A stretch of DNA of 64,000 nucleotides from Amycolatopsis sp. 2-15. GTDB taxonomy: Bacteria; Actinomycetota; Actinomycetes; Mycobacteriales; Pseudonocardiaceae. The DNA lies in assembly GCF_030285625.1 (NCBI RefSeq), contig NZ_CP127294.1, forward strand, positions 4,436,501 through 4,500,500. The letters are read 5' to 3'. A program made the position numbers and the translations under genes. A model generated the notes under the pieces. It saw only the letters and a program-made list of their open reading frames with translations, did no database searches and had not been told where the DNA came from. This document shows positions 51,538-61,984 of the stretch, in pieces; positions within the stretch are counted from its first letter, which is position 1, and each line of letters begins with the position of its first letter.

Positions 51538-52956
51538 GTGCGGATCGCAGGGAAGATCGTCGTCTCGGCGCTGGCGCTGGTGGTGTTCGCCGGCACGGCC
51601 TACGGGTATTCGACGCTGAGCTCACTCGACGACGTCACGCGCAGCAGCGTGATCGACGCCGGCAAGCAGCCCCGACCCGGTGAACAGCCGACCGACGGGT
51701 CGCTCGACATCCTTCTCGTCGGCCGCGACTCACGGACCGACGAGAAGGGCAACCCGCTCCCGGCGGACGTCCTGCGTGAACTGCGGGCGGGGCCCAACGG
51801 CGACGACCTCACCGACACCCTGATCGTGCTGCGGATCCCGAACGGCACGCAGACGGTCAAGGCGTTCTCGATCCCGCGCGACTCGTACGTGACCCTGCCG
51901 GGCGGCGAGAAGGGCAAGATCAACGCGGCGTTCGGGCGCGCCAAGCTCGCGGAGGCCGCGAAGCTGCGCGCCGCGGGCGAGACCGACAAGGACAAGATCG
52001 AGCAGGAGTCGCTCACGGCCGGGCGGCGCGCCACGCGGCAGGTGGTCGAGGACCTCACGGGCGTGACGATCGACCACTTCGCCGAGGTGAACCTGCTGAG
52101 CTTCTACGACATCAGCAATGCCGTCGGCGGCGTCGAGGTGTGCCTGAAGCAGGCATCGTCCGACCGCGACTCCGGCGCGAACTTCCCGGCCGGGCCGCAG
52201 AAGATCTCCGGTGCCGCCGCGCTCGCTTTCGTGCGCGAGCGCAAGCCGCTGCCCCGCGGCGACATCGACCGCGTGGTCCGGCAGCAGGTGTTCCTCGCTT
52301 CGCTGGCGCACCAGGTGCTCTCGGCGGGCACGCTCTCCAACCCGGGCAAGGTCAGCGATCTCATCGACGCGGTGAAGAAGTCCGTGGTCCTCGACGACTC
52401 CTGGAACCTGCTCGACTTCGTCGGCCAGATGCGCGGGATCTCCGGCGGTGGCATCCAGTTCTCGACGGTCCCGATCGTGGACCCCGACTACCGCTACAGC
52501 AAAAGCGACCCGCGCACGACGGCGGTGCAGGTGGATCCCGCGCAGGTCAAGCAGTTCGCGGCGAGCCTGATCGGCGCGCCCCCGGCTTCCTCGAAACCGC
52601 AAGCACCTTCGGGTGTGGTGGTGGACGTGGCCAACGCGGGCGACGCGAGTGGTCTGGCCCAGCGCGTCTCGGACGTCTTGAAGGACAAGGGTTTCGCGCC
52701 CGGCACCACCGGCAACGCCGCCGCGCGCCGCACCTCACTGGTCCGGTACGGCGCCGCGCTGGCCACCCAGGGCAAGGCGGTGGCGGAGCTCCTGGGGGGC
52801 CTCGCCACCGCCGAGTCCGCCGACGTCCCCGCCGGCCACATCGAGGTGACACTCGGCCAGGTCTACGCCGGGCCGGGCACGTCGTCGGGCGGCGGCGCGG
52901 CGGCCGGCGCGGGAGACGCACCCATCACCAGTGCCGGGGAGAACTGCGTGAACTGA
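51538..52956 (+). CDS. LytR-CpsA-Psr (LCP) family protein with LytR_C domain
   Basis: A 472-residue membrane-anchored phosphotransferase. The N-terminal helix (KIVVSALALVVFAGTAYGY) is followed by an LCP catalytic domain with DILLVGRDSRTDE, LTDTLIVLRI, SIPRDSYV and KINAAF, where the catalytic Asp and Arg lie. The LytR_C-like domain is at about 355-460. The role is to transfer glycopolymers (arabinogalactan or teichoic-type) from undecaprenyl phosphate to peptidoglycan. GTG 51538 is the start. Confidence 0.88.
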   Translation: MRIAGKIVVSALALVVFAGTAYGYSTLSSLDDVTRSSVIDAGKQPRPGEQPTDGSLDILLVGRDSRTDEKGNPLPADVLRELRAGPNGDDLTDTLIVLRIPNGTQTVKAFSIPRDSYVTLPGGEKGKINAAFGRAKLAEAAKLRAAGETDKDKIEQESLTAGRRATRQVVEDLTGVTIDHFAEVNLLSFYDISNAVGGVEVCLKQASSDRDSGANFPAGPQKISGAAALAFVRERKPLPRGDIDRVVRQQVFLASLAHQVLSAGTLSNPGKVSDLIDAVKKSVVLDDSWNLLDFVGQMRGISGGGIQFSTVPIVDPDYRYSKSDPRTTAVQVDPAQVKQFAASLIGAPPASSKPQAPSGVVVDVANAGDASGLAQRVSDVLKDKGFAPGTTGNAAARRTSLVRYGAALATQGKAVAELLGGLATAESADVPAGHIEVTLGQVYAGPGTSSGGGAAAGAGDAPITSAGENCVN

Positions 52957-53079
52957 CGGCGCACTCGCCCCGGCACCGGCTGACCGATCGACGGCGATCG
53001 CCGCCCGACCGTCACCGGACCGGACCGGACCGGCGTGCCGGGGCGACGGCCGCGTGGGCGGAGCTGGTTGACTGGACCG

Positions 53080-53478
53080 ATGCGATCCTGGGCCCCTTGG
53101 CTGCTCGCCGCCGCCGTTCTGGTGGTGCTCGCCCTCACGCTCCGGCCCGGGCACCTCAGCCCACCGGAGAACGTCAACCTGGTGCCGCTCGCCGGGATCG
53201 TCGACGAGGCCCGCAACGCCAACGGCCGCCTCGGGCTGATCAACAACGCCGGCAACATCGCGCTCTTCGTGCCGCTGGGTTTCCTGGCGAGCGTGGTCAC
53301 GCGCCGGAAAGCCGCCGTGATCGCGGCGCTGGCCGGGCTCTCGGTGGTGATCGAGATCGTGCAGTACTTCGTGGGCCGCAGCGCCGACGTCGACGACGTG
53401 CTGCTCAACACTCTCGGCGCGGCCCTCGGCGTGCTGCTGGCCACCGCGGCCCGGTCACGCCGGAAAACCCCCGCGTGA
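53080..53478 (+). CDS. VanZ family protein
   Basis: A 132-residue membrane protein with four hydrophobic segments and VanZ landmarks NLVPLAGI, NNAGNIALFVPLGF, VIEIVQYFVGRSADVDDVLLNTLGA. ATG 53080 is chosen. VanZ in enterococci gives low-level teicoplanin resistance; in actinobacteria the function is unknown. No vanHAX genes are here, so this alone does not indicate glycopeptide resistance. Confidence 0.85.
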   Translation: MRSWAPWLLAAAVLVVLALTLRPGHLSPPENVNLVPLAGIVDEARNANGRLGLINNAGNIALFVPLGFLASVVTRRKAAVIAALAGLSVVIEIVQYFVGRSADVDDVLLNTLGAALGVLLATAARSRRKTPA

Positions 53479-53491
53479 CCGGACCGGAGCG

Positions 53492-55804
<2,313 letters not shown>

Positions 55805-55868
55805 CCGTCCATCGTCCGCCTCGATGATCGACAGTCCAACACCGGGTAGCGCATTTCACGTCGACAAT

Positions 55869-57269
55869 TCAGGCCTGACGAGCTCGTTCGCGGCGTTCGG
55901 CCAGCTTCAGCCCGCGGTCGGCGCCCGTCACGACCAGCAGCAACGCGCTGATCACCACGAGCACGGTGCCGAGGTGGTGCAGCCCGGCCGAGTCGGCGTG
56001 CACGCCGTAGCACTGGGCGATCACGGTCGAGGCCACGATCGCGCCGAGGTACTGGGCCGTGCGGAACAGGCCGCTCGCGGTGCCCATGGTCTCGGCGGGC
56101 GACTCGCGGTAGAGCGTGGTCTGGTTCGCGACGCTCGTGAGGCCCTGGGCCAGCCCGAACACCGCGACCAGGGCCAGCAGCCCGACCAGCCACGTCGTGT
56201 CGCCGACGAACAGCAGCGCGACCGAACCGATCAGCAGCGCCACGGCGACCACCACCAGCCGCGCGCGGATCCCCGTCGTGCGGCCCGAGAACGCCGCCGC
56301 GCACACGGCCACGACCGACATCGGCAGCAGCAGCGCCCCCGCGATCGCGTCGCTGAAGCCGCGGCCTTCTTCGAGCCACTGCACGTAGCCGAACATGATC
56401 GCGTAGATCACCATGAAGCTCAGGGCCTGGCGAAGGTAGGTGCGCAGGATCGGGGTGTTGGCCACGAGCATCCGCAGGTCGATGAACGGGACCCGCGTGT
56501 GCAGCTCCACCCACACGAACGCCGCGCCGACGGCGACGGCCGCCGCGAGCAGCCACAGGTCGCCGATGCCCGGCGCCATCAGGTAGCACAGCAGCACCAG
56601 CAGCGACAGCGAGAACAAGGCGATGCCGAGCACGTCGATCGGCTTCGGCTTCGTGGCTTCGTCACGCACCGGTGTGTCCTTCGGCACCCAGAAGATCGCC
56701 AGCAGCAGCGACGCGCCGGCGAGCGGGATGTTCACGGCGAAGATGGCCGGCCAGCCGAAGAGCGTGATCAGCACGCCGCCGAGCGTCGGGCCGATGACCA
56801 TGATCGTCTGCGACGACAGCGAGAGCAGCGACAGCACGCGCGCGGGCACACCCTGGCCCAGCGCGTCGGCCCGCTTGCGCAGTACGGCCATCGCGGCGGG
56901 GAAGCCGGCGCAGGTGCCGATACCGAGCACCGCGCGCACGCCGGTGAGCCACTCGACGGAGATCGGGATCATGCCCGCGATCCCGGCGACGATCACCACG
57001 GACGCACCGCCGAGCAGCACGCGCCGGGCGCCGTAGCGGTCCACGAGCAGGCCGACCACGGGCTGGCCGACGGCGGTGGCGAGGTAGAGGGCGGAAATCA
57101 GCCAGGCCGTTTTGCCGGGCCCCGCGCCGAAGCTCTGCCCGATCGGCACGAGCGCGACGGCGATGAGGGTGGAGTTGACGGGGTTCAGCACCGCGCTCGC
57201 CACCAGCGGGGTGACGAGTTTGGCACCGAACTTGGCCGGTGCCTTCCGAGGCGTTGCGGTGGTGGTCAC
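55869..57269 (-). CDS. MFS transporter (DHA2-like drug:H+ antiporter)
   Basis: A 466-residue multi-helix exporter. VAVALVPIGQSFGAGPGKTAWLISALYLATAVGQPVVGLLVDRYG covers helix 1-2 and motif A (LVDRYGARR), and LGIGTCAGFPAAMAVLRKR lies near motif C. About 12-14 helices. Divergence from its neighbours and adjacency to a MarR gene on the same strand (107-bp gap) suggest MarR control. Substrate unknown. Confidence 0.85.
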   Translation of the reverse strand: MTTTATPRKAPAKFGAKLVTPLVASAVLNPVNSTLIAVALVPIGQSFGAGPGKTAWLISALYLATAVGQPVVGLLVDRYGARRVLLGGASVVIVAGIAGMIPISVEWLTGVRAVLGIGTCAGFPAAMAVLRKRADALGQGVPARVLSLLSLSSQTIMVIGPTLGGVLITLFGWPAIFAVNIPLAGASLLLAIFWVPKDTPVRDEATKPKPIDVLGIALFSLSLLVLLCYLMAPGIGDLWLLAAAVAVGAAFVWVELHTRVPFIDLRMLVANTPILRTYLRQALSFMVIYAIMFGYVQWLEEGRGFSDAIAGALLLPMSVVAVCAAAFSGRTTGIRARLVVVAVALLIGSVALLFVGDTTWLVGLLALVAVFGLAQGLTSVANQTTLYRESPAETMGTASGLFRTAQYLGAIVASTVIAQCYGVHADSAGLHHLGTVLVVISALLLVVTGADRGLKLAERRERARQA

Positions 57270-57375
57270 GGTTCCTTCGTCCTGAAGATGTCGGGGGAAT
57301 GGTCGGGTGTCCTCCCCGGCGTCCGCGCTGACGTCGGTGTTCGGGTCCCGGCGCCGATGCCGGGCTTGCTGGGGG

Positions 57376-57813
57376 TCAGTGCTGAGCGACGCGTTGCAGC
57401 AGGGGCAGGGCCTGGCGCACCGTCTCCAGCTCTTCGGCGGTCAGCTCGGCCGCGAGGGCGTGGGCGAGCCACTCGTCGCGGTGCTGGCGGATCCCCTGCA
57501 CGGTCTTCGCGCCGAGCTCGGACACCGACAGCACCGTGCGGCGGCCGTCGGCGGGGTCGCGCGAGCGGGCGAGGTAGCCGAGCGAGTCGAGCGCCGAGAG
57601 CGTGGTGGCCATCGACTGCTGCCGCACGTGCTCGGCCGCGGCAAGCTCACCCTGCGTCGCGGGGCCCTCGCGGTAGAGGCGGTTGAGCGCCGCCGACTGC
57701 GACGGCGTGAGGCTGTCGGCGTTGTCGACCTGCCGCAGCCGGCGGTGCAGCTGTGCGACGACGCCGCGCAGCCAACCTGCGGATTCGGCGACGGGAGCGG
57801 GTACGGTGGCCAT
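57376..57813 (-). CDS. MarR family transcriptional regulator
   Basis: A 145-residue MarR regulator: winged helix with LTPSQSAALNRLYREGPATQGELAAAEHVRQQSMATTLSAL and LARSRDPADGRRTVLSVSE (the wing). ATG 57813 is chosen; a GTG at 57819 is also in frame and overlaps the palindrome. It probably represses the downstream MFS gene until a phenolic or drug-like ligand binds. Confidence 0.85.
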   Translation of the reverse strand: MATVPAPVAESAGWLRGVVAQLHRRLRQVDNADSLTPSQSAALNRLYREGPATQGELAAAEHVRQQSMATTLSALDSLGYLARSRDPADGRRTVLSVSELGAKTVQGIRQHRDEWLAHALAAELTAEELETVRQALPLLQRVAQH

Positions 57814-57816
57814 ATC

Positions 57817-57832
57817 CACAGTCTAAGCTGTG
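57817..57832. promoter_or_regulatory. MarR operator-like palindrome CACAG-TCTAAG-CTGTG
   Basis: An inverted repeat of 5-bp arms with a 6-bp spacer, immediately upstream of the MarR start codon. Good position for autoregulation. Confidence 0.5.
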
Positions 57833-58043
57833 TAGTCTGTCCTGTGCATCCCGCGAGGGGGCGACGTTGGCCACACCCGGTGACGGAGGTCTCCGCGGTC
57901 TCGGCGGGCGCGGGCGGGGAAAGCGGGAGGGCTCGGGACGTAGTGAACGAACGCCACCGGAAGCGGTAACGCCTTTTTCCGATGGGCAACGAGCTGGTTC
58001 TGCTCAGTGTTTTTCACGTCGTTTCCAGTGCAATCGTCGCTTG

Positions 58044-58072
58044 TTGACACCCCTTGATTCGGGCAGGACGAT
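58044..58072 (+). promoter_or_regulatory. candidate promoter for the CYP102 gene
   Basis: TTGACA at 58044-58049, 17-bp spacer, GACGAT at 58067-58072. The transcript would have a 5' leader of about 285 bases before the P450 start, containing the short ORF at 58260-58367. The rest of 57833-58363 holds no recognised gene. Confidence 0.4.
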
Positions 58073-58259
58073 GAGGATCGCGCTGCCGCGGAGACCGGAC
58101 GCGGACCCGGGTACGCGCAGGTCCTGGCGCACCGGCGCCGGGACTGACCGTGCCGGACAACCGGTACGCGAATTTCCGCGCAGACGGCGGTTCCAGTGCA
58201 TTGGGATCGCCGGCCCGTGCATTGTGCCGTTCGCGGGCATCGTCTTCCTGTGGCACACG

Positions 58260-58367
58260 ATGGCCACGCGTGAATTCATCGCGAGCCTCCCCGACGCGCA
58301 GAACCGGGAAATGCCGCGCGCGCCGCAGGCGGCCTCCGGGCACCTCTTCAAGGAGCGAACGCCATGA
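58260..58367 (+). CDS. possible 35-residue leader ORF coupled to CYP102
   Basis: ATG 58260 to TGA 58367: MATREFIASLPDAQNREMPR followed by 15 more residues. Its stop overlaps the P450 start by 4 bases (ATGA). The frame is open further upstream with a hydrophobic stretch (IGIAGPCIVPFAGIVFLW), so a longer form from ATG 58071 is conceivable. GGAGCG before the P450 ATG lies inside this ORF. No homologue recognised. Confidence 0.35.
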   Translation: MATREFIASLPDAQNREMPRAPQAASGHLFKERTP

Positions 58368-61300
58368 CCACCAGGACCCCCATCGACGAAGTTCCCGGCC
58401 CGCGCGCGCTGCCCATCGTCGGCAACGCCTTCGACATCGACGCCCACAGCCCGTTCGAAAGCATGATGAGCATGGCCCGGGAGTACGGCCCGATCTTCCG
58501 GCTGACCACACCCGGCGGCGTGCGGCTGATCGTGTCCGGTGCCTCGCTGGTCGAGGAGATCTGCGACGACGCGCGCTTCGACAAGGTGGTCAGCGGCGGC
58601 CTCGCGAACGTGCGGCGTACGGCGACTTCAACCGGCTTGTTCACGGCCGAGACGGACGATCCGCTGTGGCACCGCGCGCACAACATCCTGATGAAGCCCT
58701 TCAGCCTGCAGTCCATGCGCGACTATGTGCCGATGATGCTGGACATCGCGGGCCAGCTGGTCGACAAGTGGGAGCGGCTGAACCCGGACGAGGACGTCGA
58801 CGTGCCGGCCGACATGACCCGGTTGACGCTCGACACCATCGCGCTGTGCGGGTTCGGCTACCGCTTCAACTCCTTCTACCGCGATACCCGGCACCCGTTC
58901 GTCGCGGCGATGATCCGCACGCTCACCGAGTCGCAGGCCCGCGCCCGCCGGCTGCCCATCCAGACCCGGCTGCGGATCCACGCGCAGCGGCAGCTGGAGG
59001 AGGACCAGGCGTTCATGAACGACCTGGTGGACAAGCTCATCGCGGAACGTCGCGCCGCGGGCGAGGCAGGCAGGAAGGACGACCTGCTCGGCCAGATGAT
59101 CAACGGGGTCGACAAGCAGAGCGGCGAGCGGCTGCCCGACGAGAACATCCGGGCCCAGTGCATCACCTTCCTGATCGCCGGCCACGAGACCACGAGCGGC
59201 CTGCTGTCCTTCGCGATCTACTACCTGCTCAAGAACCCCGACGTGCTGGCCCGCGCCCGCGCCGAGGTCGACGAGGTGTTCGGCACCGGCGCCGAGCCCA
59301 CCTACGAGCAGATCCACAAGCTGGTCTACCTCCGGCAGGTGCTCAGTGAGGCCCTGCGGCTGTGGCCGACCGCGCCCGGGTTCACGCGCACGCCGTTCGA
59401 GGAGACCGTGATCGGCGACCGGTACCTGGTCGAGCACGGCCTCCCGCTGACCGTGCTCACGCCGATGCTGCACCGCGACCGCAGCGTGTGGGGCGACGAC
59501 GCGGAGGAGTTCGACCCCGACCACATGGCCGCGGAGCGGCTCGCGGCCCTCTCGCCCCACGTCTACAAGCCCTTCGGCACCGGGCAGCGGGCCTGCATCG
59601 GCCGGCAGTTCGCCATGCAGGAGGCCGTGCTCGTGCTCGGCATGCTCGTGCAGCGCTTCGACTTCATCGACCACCTGGACTACCAGCTCAAGACGAAGAC
59701 GACGCTGACCATCAAGCCCGACGAGATGCACATCCAGGTGCGCCCTCGCCCCGGGTTCGTGCTGACCCGGCCCGGCGGCGCCCCCGCGGCACCGGCGAAA
59801 TCCGCCTCCGCGGCGCCCGCCCCGCGCGTCGCGTTCGCTCCGGACGCGCACAAGACCCCGCTGCTCGTCGCCTACGGCTCGAACCTCGGGACCGCGGAAG
59901 GCATCGCGACGCGGCTCGCCCGCGAGGGGACCGAGCGCGGGTACACCGTGACCCTCAGCGCGCTCGACGACCTCACGGACGCGCTGCCTTCCCCGGGCAC
60001 GGCCATGATCGTCACGTCGTCCTACAACGGCACGCCGCCGGACAACGCCGGCAAGTTCTGCGAGTGGCTGCGCCGGGCCGGCACCGCGAAGGACGCCGCC
60101 GCCGGGCTGACCTACACCGTGTTCGGCTGCGGCAACACCGAGTGGGCGGCCACGTACCAAGCGGTGCCGACGCTGATCGACACCGAGCTGGCCGCGCACG
60201 GCGCCACCCGGCTGCACTCCCGGGGCGAGGGCAATGCGAACGGCGACTTCGACGCCCAGTACCGCACCTGGCACCACGGGCTCTGGGCCGACGTGGCCGC
60301 GAGCGCCGGCCTGCCCGAGAGCGCGGCCGAGCCGGCCACGACCGGCCCCCGGCTGTCGATCAAGCTGGTCAACCGCCAGCTGAACAACCCGGTGATCATG
60401 TCCTACCAGGCCCGGCCGGCCCTGGTGCGGGTCAACCGCGAGCTGTACCCGCCCAGCGGCGGGCGGTCCACCAAGCACATCGAGGTGGCGCTGCCCGAGG
60501 GCGCCGACTTCCGCGCCGGGGACCACCTCGGAGTGCTGCCGCGCAACCACCTCGATCTGATCCGCCGGGTGATGCTGCGCTTCGAGCTCGACGGGGGAAT
60601 GTACGCGACGATCATCCCGCACAGCGGAGACCACACCCACCTGCCCGTCGACGAGCCCGCGCCGCTGCTCGGCATCCTCGCCAGCTGCGTCGAGCTGCAG
60701 GACGTGGCCACCCGGGCGGGCATCGAGGTGCTCGCCGGCTACACCGAGGACACTGCCCAGCGCGCCGAGCTCGAGTCGCTCGCCGGGGACGACGAGCCGT
60801 CCCAAGCCCGCTACCAGGAGCGGGTCTTCACACCCCGCCGGTCGCTGCTGGACCTGCTGGAGGAGTTCCCCGCCTGCGCGGTGCCGTTCGGCGTCTACCT
60901 CGACCTGCTGCCCCCGCTGCGGCCGCGCTACTACTCGATCTCGTCTTCGCCGCTGACCGACGCGAAGGTCGCCAGCATCACCACCGGTGTGCTGCGCGCC
61001 CCCGTGCGCGGTGGCGGCGGCACCACCTTCTCGGGTGTCTGCTCCAACTACCTGGCGGGCAGCCCCGACGGCAGCACGGTGTTCGTCTTCGTGCGGCGCC
61101 CGACCATCGAGTTCCGGCCGCCGGACAACCCGCACATCCCGATGATCATGGTCGGGGCCGGGACCGGGCTCGCACCGTTCCGCGGTTTCCTGCAGGAGCG
61201 GGCGGCGATGCGAGCGCAGGGCGTGCCGATCGCCCAGTCGTTGCTGTTCTTCGGCTGCCGCAACTCGGACCAGGACTTCCTCTACGCCGACGAACTGCGC

Positions 61301-61600
61301 GAATACGACCGCCAAGGGGTCGCCGAGCTGCACGTCGTGTTCTCCCGCGCCCCGGTCGACGGGCGCAAGTACGTCCAGCACGAGATCGCGGCCGCGGGCG
61401 ACGAGGTGTGGCGGCTGCTGCAGGACGGCGCGGCGGTGTTCGTGTGCGGCAACGCTGCCACGATGGCGCCCGGTGTCCGAGCGGCCTTCACCACGCTGTT
61501 CACCGAGAGGACGGGCGCCGGCGAGGCCGATGCGCAGGCGTGGTTCGCCGGGCTTCGCGCGGCGAACCGCTACGTCGAGGACATCTGGGGCGGCGGCTGA
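58364..61600 (+). CDS. self-sufficient cytochrome P450/NADPH reductase, CYP102 family (P450 BM3-type)
   Basis: A 1,078-residue fusion. The P450 domain (1-460) has I-helix AGHETTSG (272-279), ExxR E329-ALR and heme ligand Cys411 (FGTGQRACIG). F93 corresponds to BM3 Phe87 (GLFTAE versus GLFTSW). The FMN domain follows (LLVAYGSNLGTAEG), then FAD (RYYSISSSP) and NADPH (GAGTGLAPFRGF, ending RYVEDIWGG) domains, full length. By recalled alignment, BM3 Arg47 and Tyr51, which anchor fatty-acid carboxylates, are Gly52 and Ile56 here, so substrate preference may differ. ATG 58364 after AAGGAGCG. Confidence 0.96.
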   Translation: MTTRTPIDEVPGPRALPIVGNAFDIDAHSPFESMMSMAREYGPIFRLTTPGGVRLIVSGASLVEEICDDARFDKVVSGGLANVRRTATSTGLFTAETDDPLWHRAHNILMKPFSLQSMRDYVPMMLDIAGQLVDKWERLNPDEDVDVPADMTRLTLDTIALCGFGYRFNSFYRDTRHPFVAAMIRTLTESQARARRLPIQTRLRIHAQRQLEEDQAFMNDLVDKLIAERRAAGEAGRKDDLLGQMINGVDKQSGERLPDENIRAQCITFLIAGHETTSGLLSFAIYYLLKNPDVLARARAEVDEVFGTGAEPTYEQIHKLVYLRQVLSEALRLWPTAPGFTRTPFEETVIGDRYLVEHGLPLTVLTPMLHRDRSVWGDDAEEFDPDHMAAERLAALSPHVYKPFGTGQRACIGRQFAMQEAVLVLGMLVQRFDFIDHLDYQLKTKTTLTIKPDEMHIQVRPRPGFVLTRPGGAPAAPAKSASAAPAPRVAFAPDAHKTPLLVAYGSNLGTAEGIATRLAREGTERGYTVTLSALDDLTDALPSPGTAMIVTSSYNGTPPDNAGKFCEWLRRAGTAKDAAAGLTYTVFGCGNTEWAATYQAVPTLIDTELAAHGATRLHSRGEGNANGDFDAQYRTWHHGLWADVAASAGLPESAAEPATTGPRLSIKLVNRQLNNPVIMSYQARPALVRVNRELYPPSGGRSTKHIEVALPEGADFRAGDHLGVLPRNHLDLIRRVMLRFELDGGMYATIIPHSGDHTHLPVDEPAPLLGILASCVELQDVATRAGIEVLAGYTEDTAQRAELESLAGDDEPSQARYQERVFTPRRSLLDLLEEFPACAVPFGVYLDLLPPLRPRYYSISSSPLTDAKVASITTGVLRAPVRGGGGTTFSGVCSNYLAGSPDGSTVFVFVRRPTIEFRPPDNPHIPMIMVGAGTGLAPFRGFLQERAAMRAQGVPIAQSLLFFGCRNSDQDFLYADELREYDRQGVAELHVVFSRAPVDGRKYVQHEIAAAGDEVWRLLQDGAAVFVCGNAATMAPGVRAAFTTLFTERTGAGEADAQAWFAGLRAANRYVEDIWGGG

Positions 61601-61615
61601 CGGCCGCCGGGAGGG

Positions 61616-61924
61616 CTACGACAGGCCGAAGAGCTCCAAGATCGAGGTCTCGTTCACGCCGACGCCCTGGATCTGGTGCACGACGATCGCGCCGGCGATG
61701 AGCAGCACGAGGATCGTCAGGGCCAGCACGCCCGGCCAGCGGCTCGGCGCGGAGGTGTGGCCGTAGCCCGCCGAGACGCCGGAGCGGCGTTCGCGCTTGC
61801 GGCGCTTCTTCATCTCCTTCTTGGCACCCAGCCAAGCGTCGAGCTCGGCGTGCTTGCGCCAGTTCGGATCGACGAGGTCCGGGTGCGTCTCGATCCGGTC
61901 GTCCGGATCTTCCGGTCGTGTCAT
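61616..61924 (-). CDS. small single-helix membrane protein
   Basis: A 102-residue protein: acidic start, basic cluster ([13 protein letters not shown]), then one membrane helix ([20 protein letters not shown]). ATG 61924 follows AAAGGCGG. Divergent from valS. The basic-then-helix order suggests an N-in membrane anchor. No family recognised; similar proteins next to valS occur in Pseudonocardiaceae as far as I recall. Confidence 0.65.
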   Translation of the reverse strand: MTRPEDPDDRIETHPDLVDPNWRKHAELDAWLGAKKEMKKRRKRERRSGVSAGYGHTSAPSRWPGVLALTILVLLIAGAIVVHQIQGVGVNETSILELFGLS

Positions 61925-61950
61925 CCGTGCACCGCCTTTCCCCCTGAGCA

Positions 61951-61976
61951 AACCCGCCGGAGCGGGTTCGTAGACT
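61951..61976 (+). promoter_or_regulatory. hairpin and -10 for a probably leaderless valS mRNA
   Basis: AACCCGC-CGGA-GCGGGTT at 61951-61968 is a perfect 7-bp hairpin. TAGACT at 61971-61976 is a likely -10, 8 bases before GTG 61985, so the transcript likely starts at or next to the start codon. No room for a T-box leader. Confidence 0.5.
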
Positions 61977-61984
61977 TGTCCATT

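Noticed and set aside
53080..53478. VanZ as evidence of a glycopeptide resistance cluster
   Set aside because: No vanHAX, vanRS or peptidoglycan-remodelling genes nearby; VanZ-type proteins are common in actinobacteria.
58004..58447. Minus-strand frame upstream of CYP102
   Set aside because: Overlaps the start of the P450 gene on the opposite strand and has no recognisable domain; treated as a shadow.
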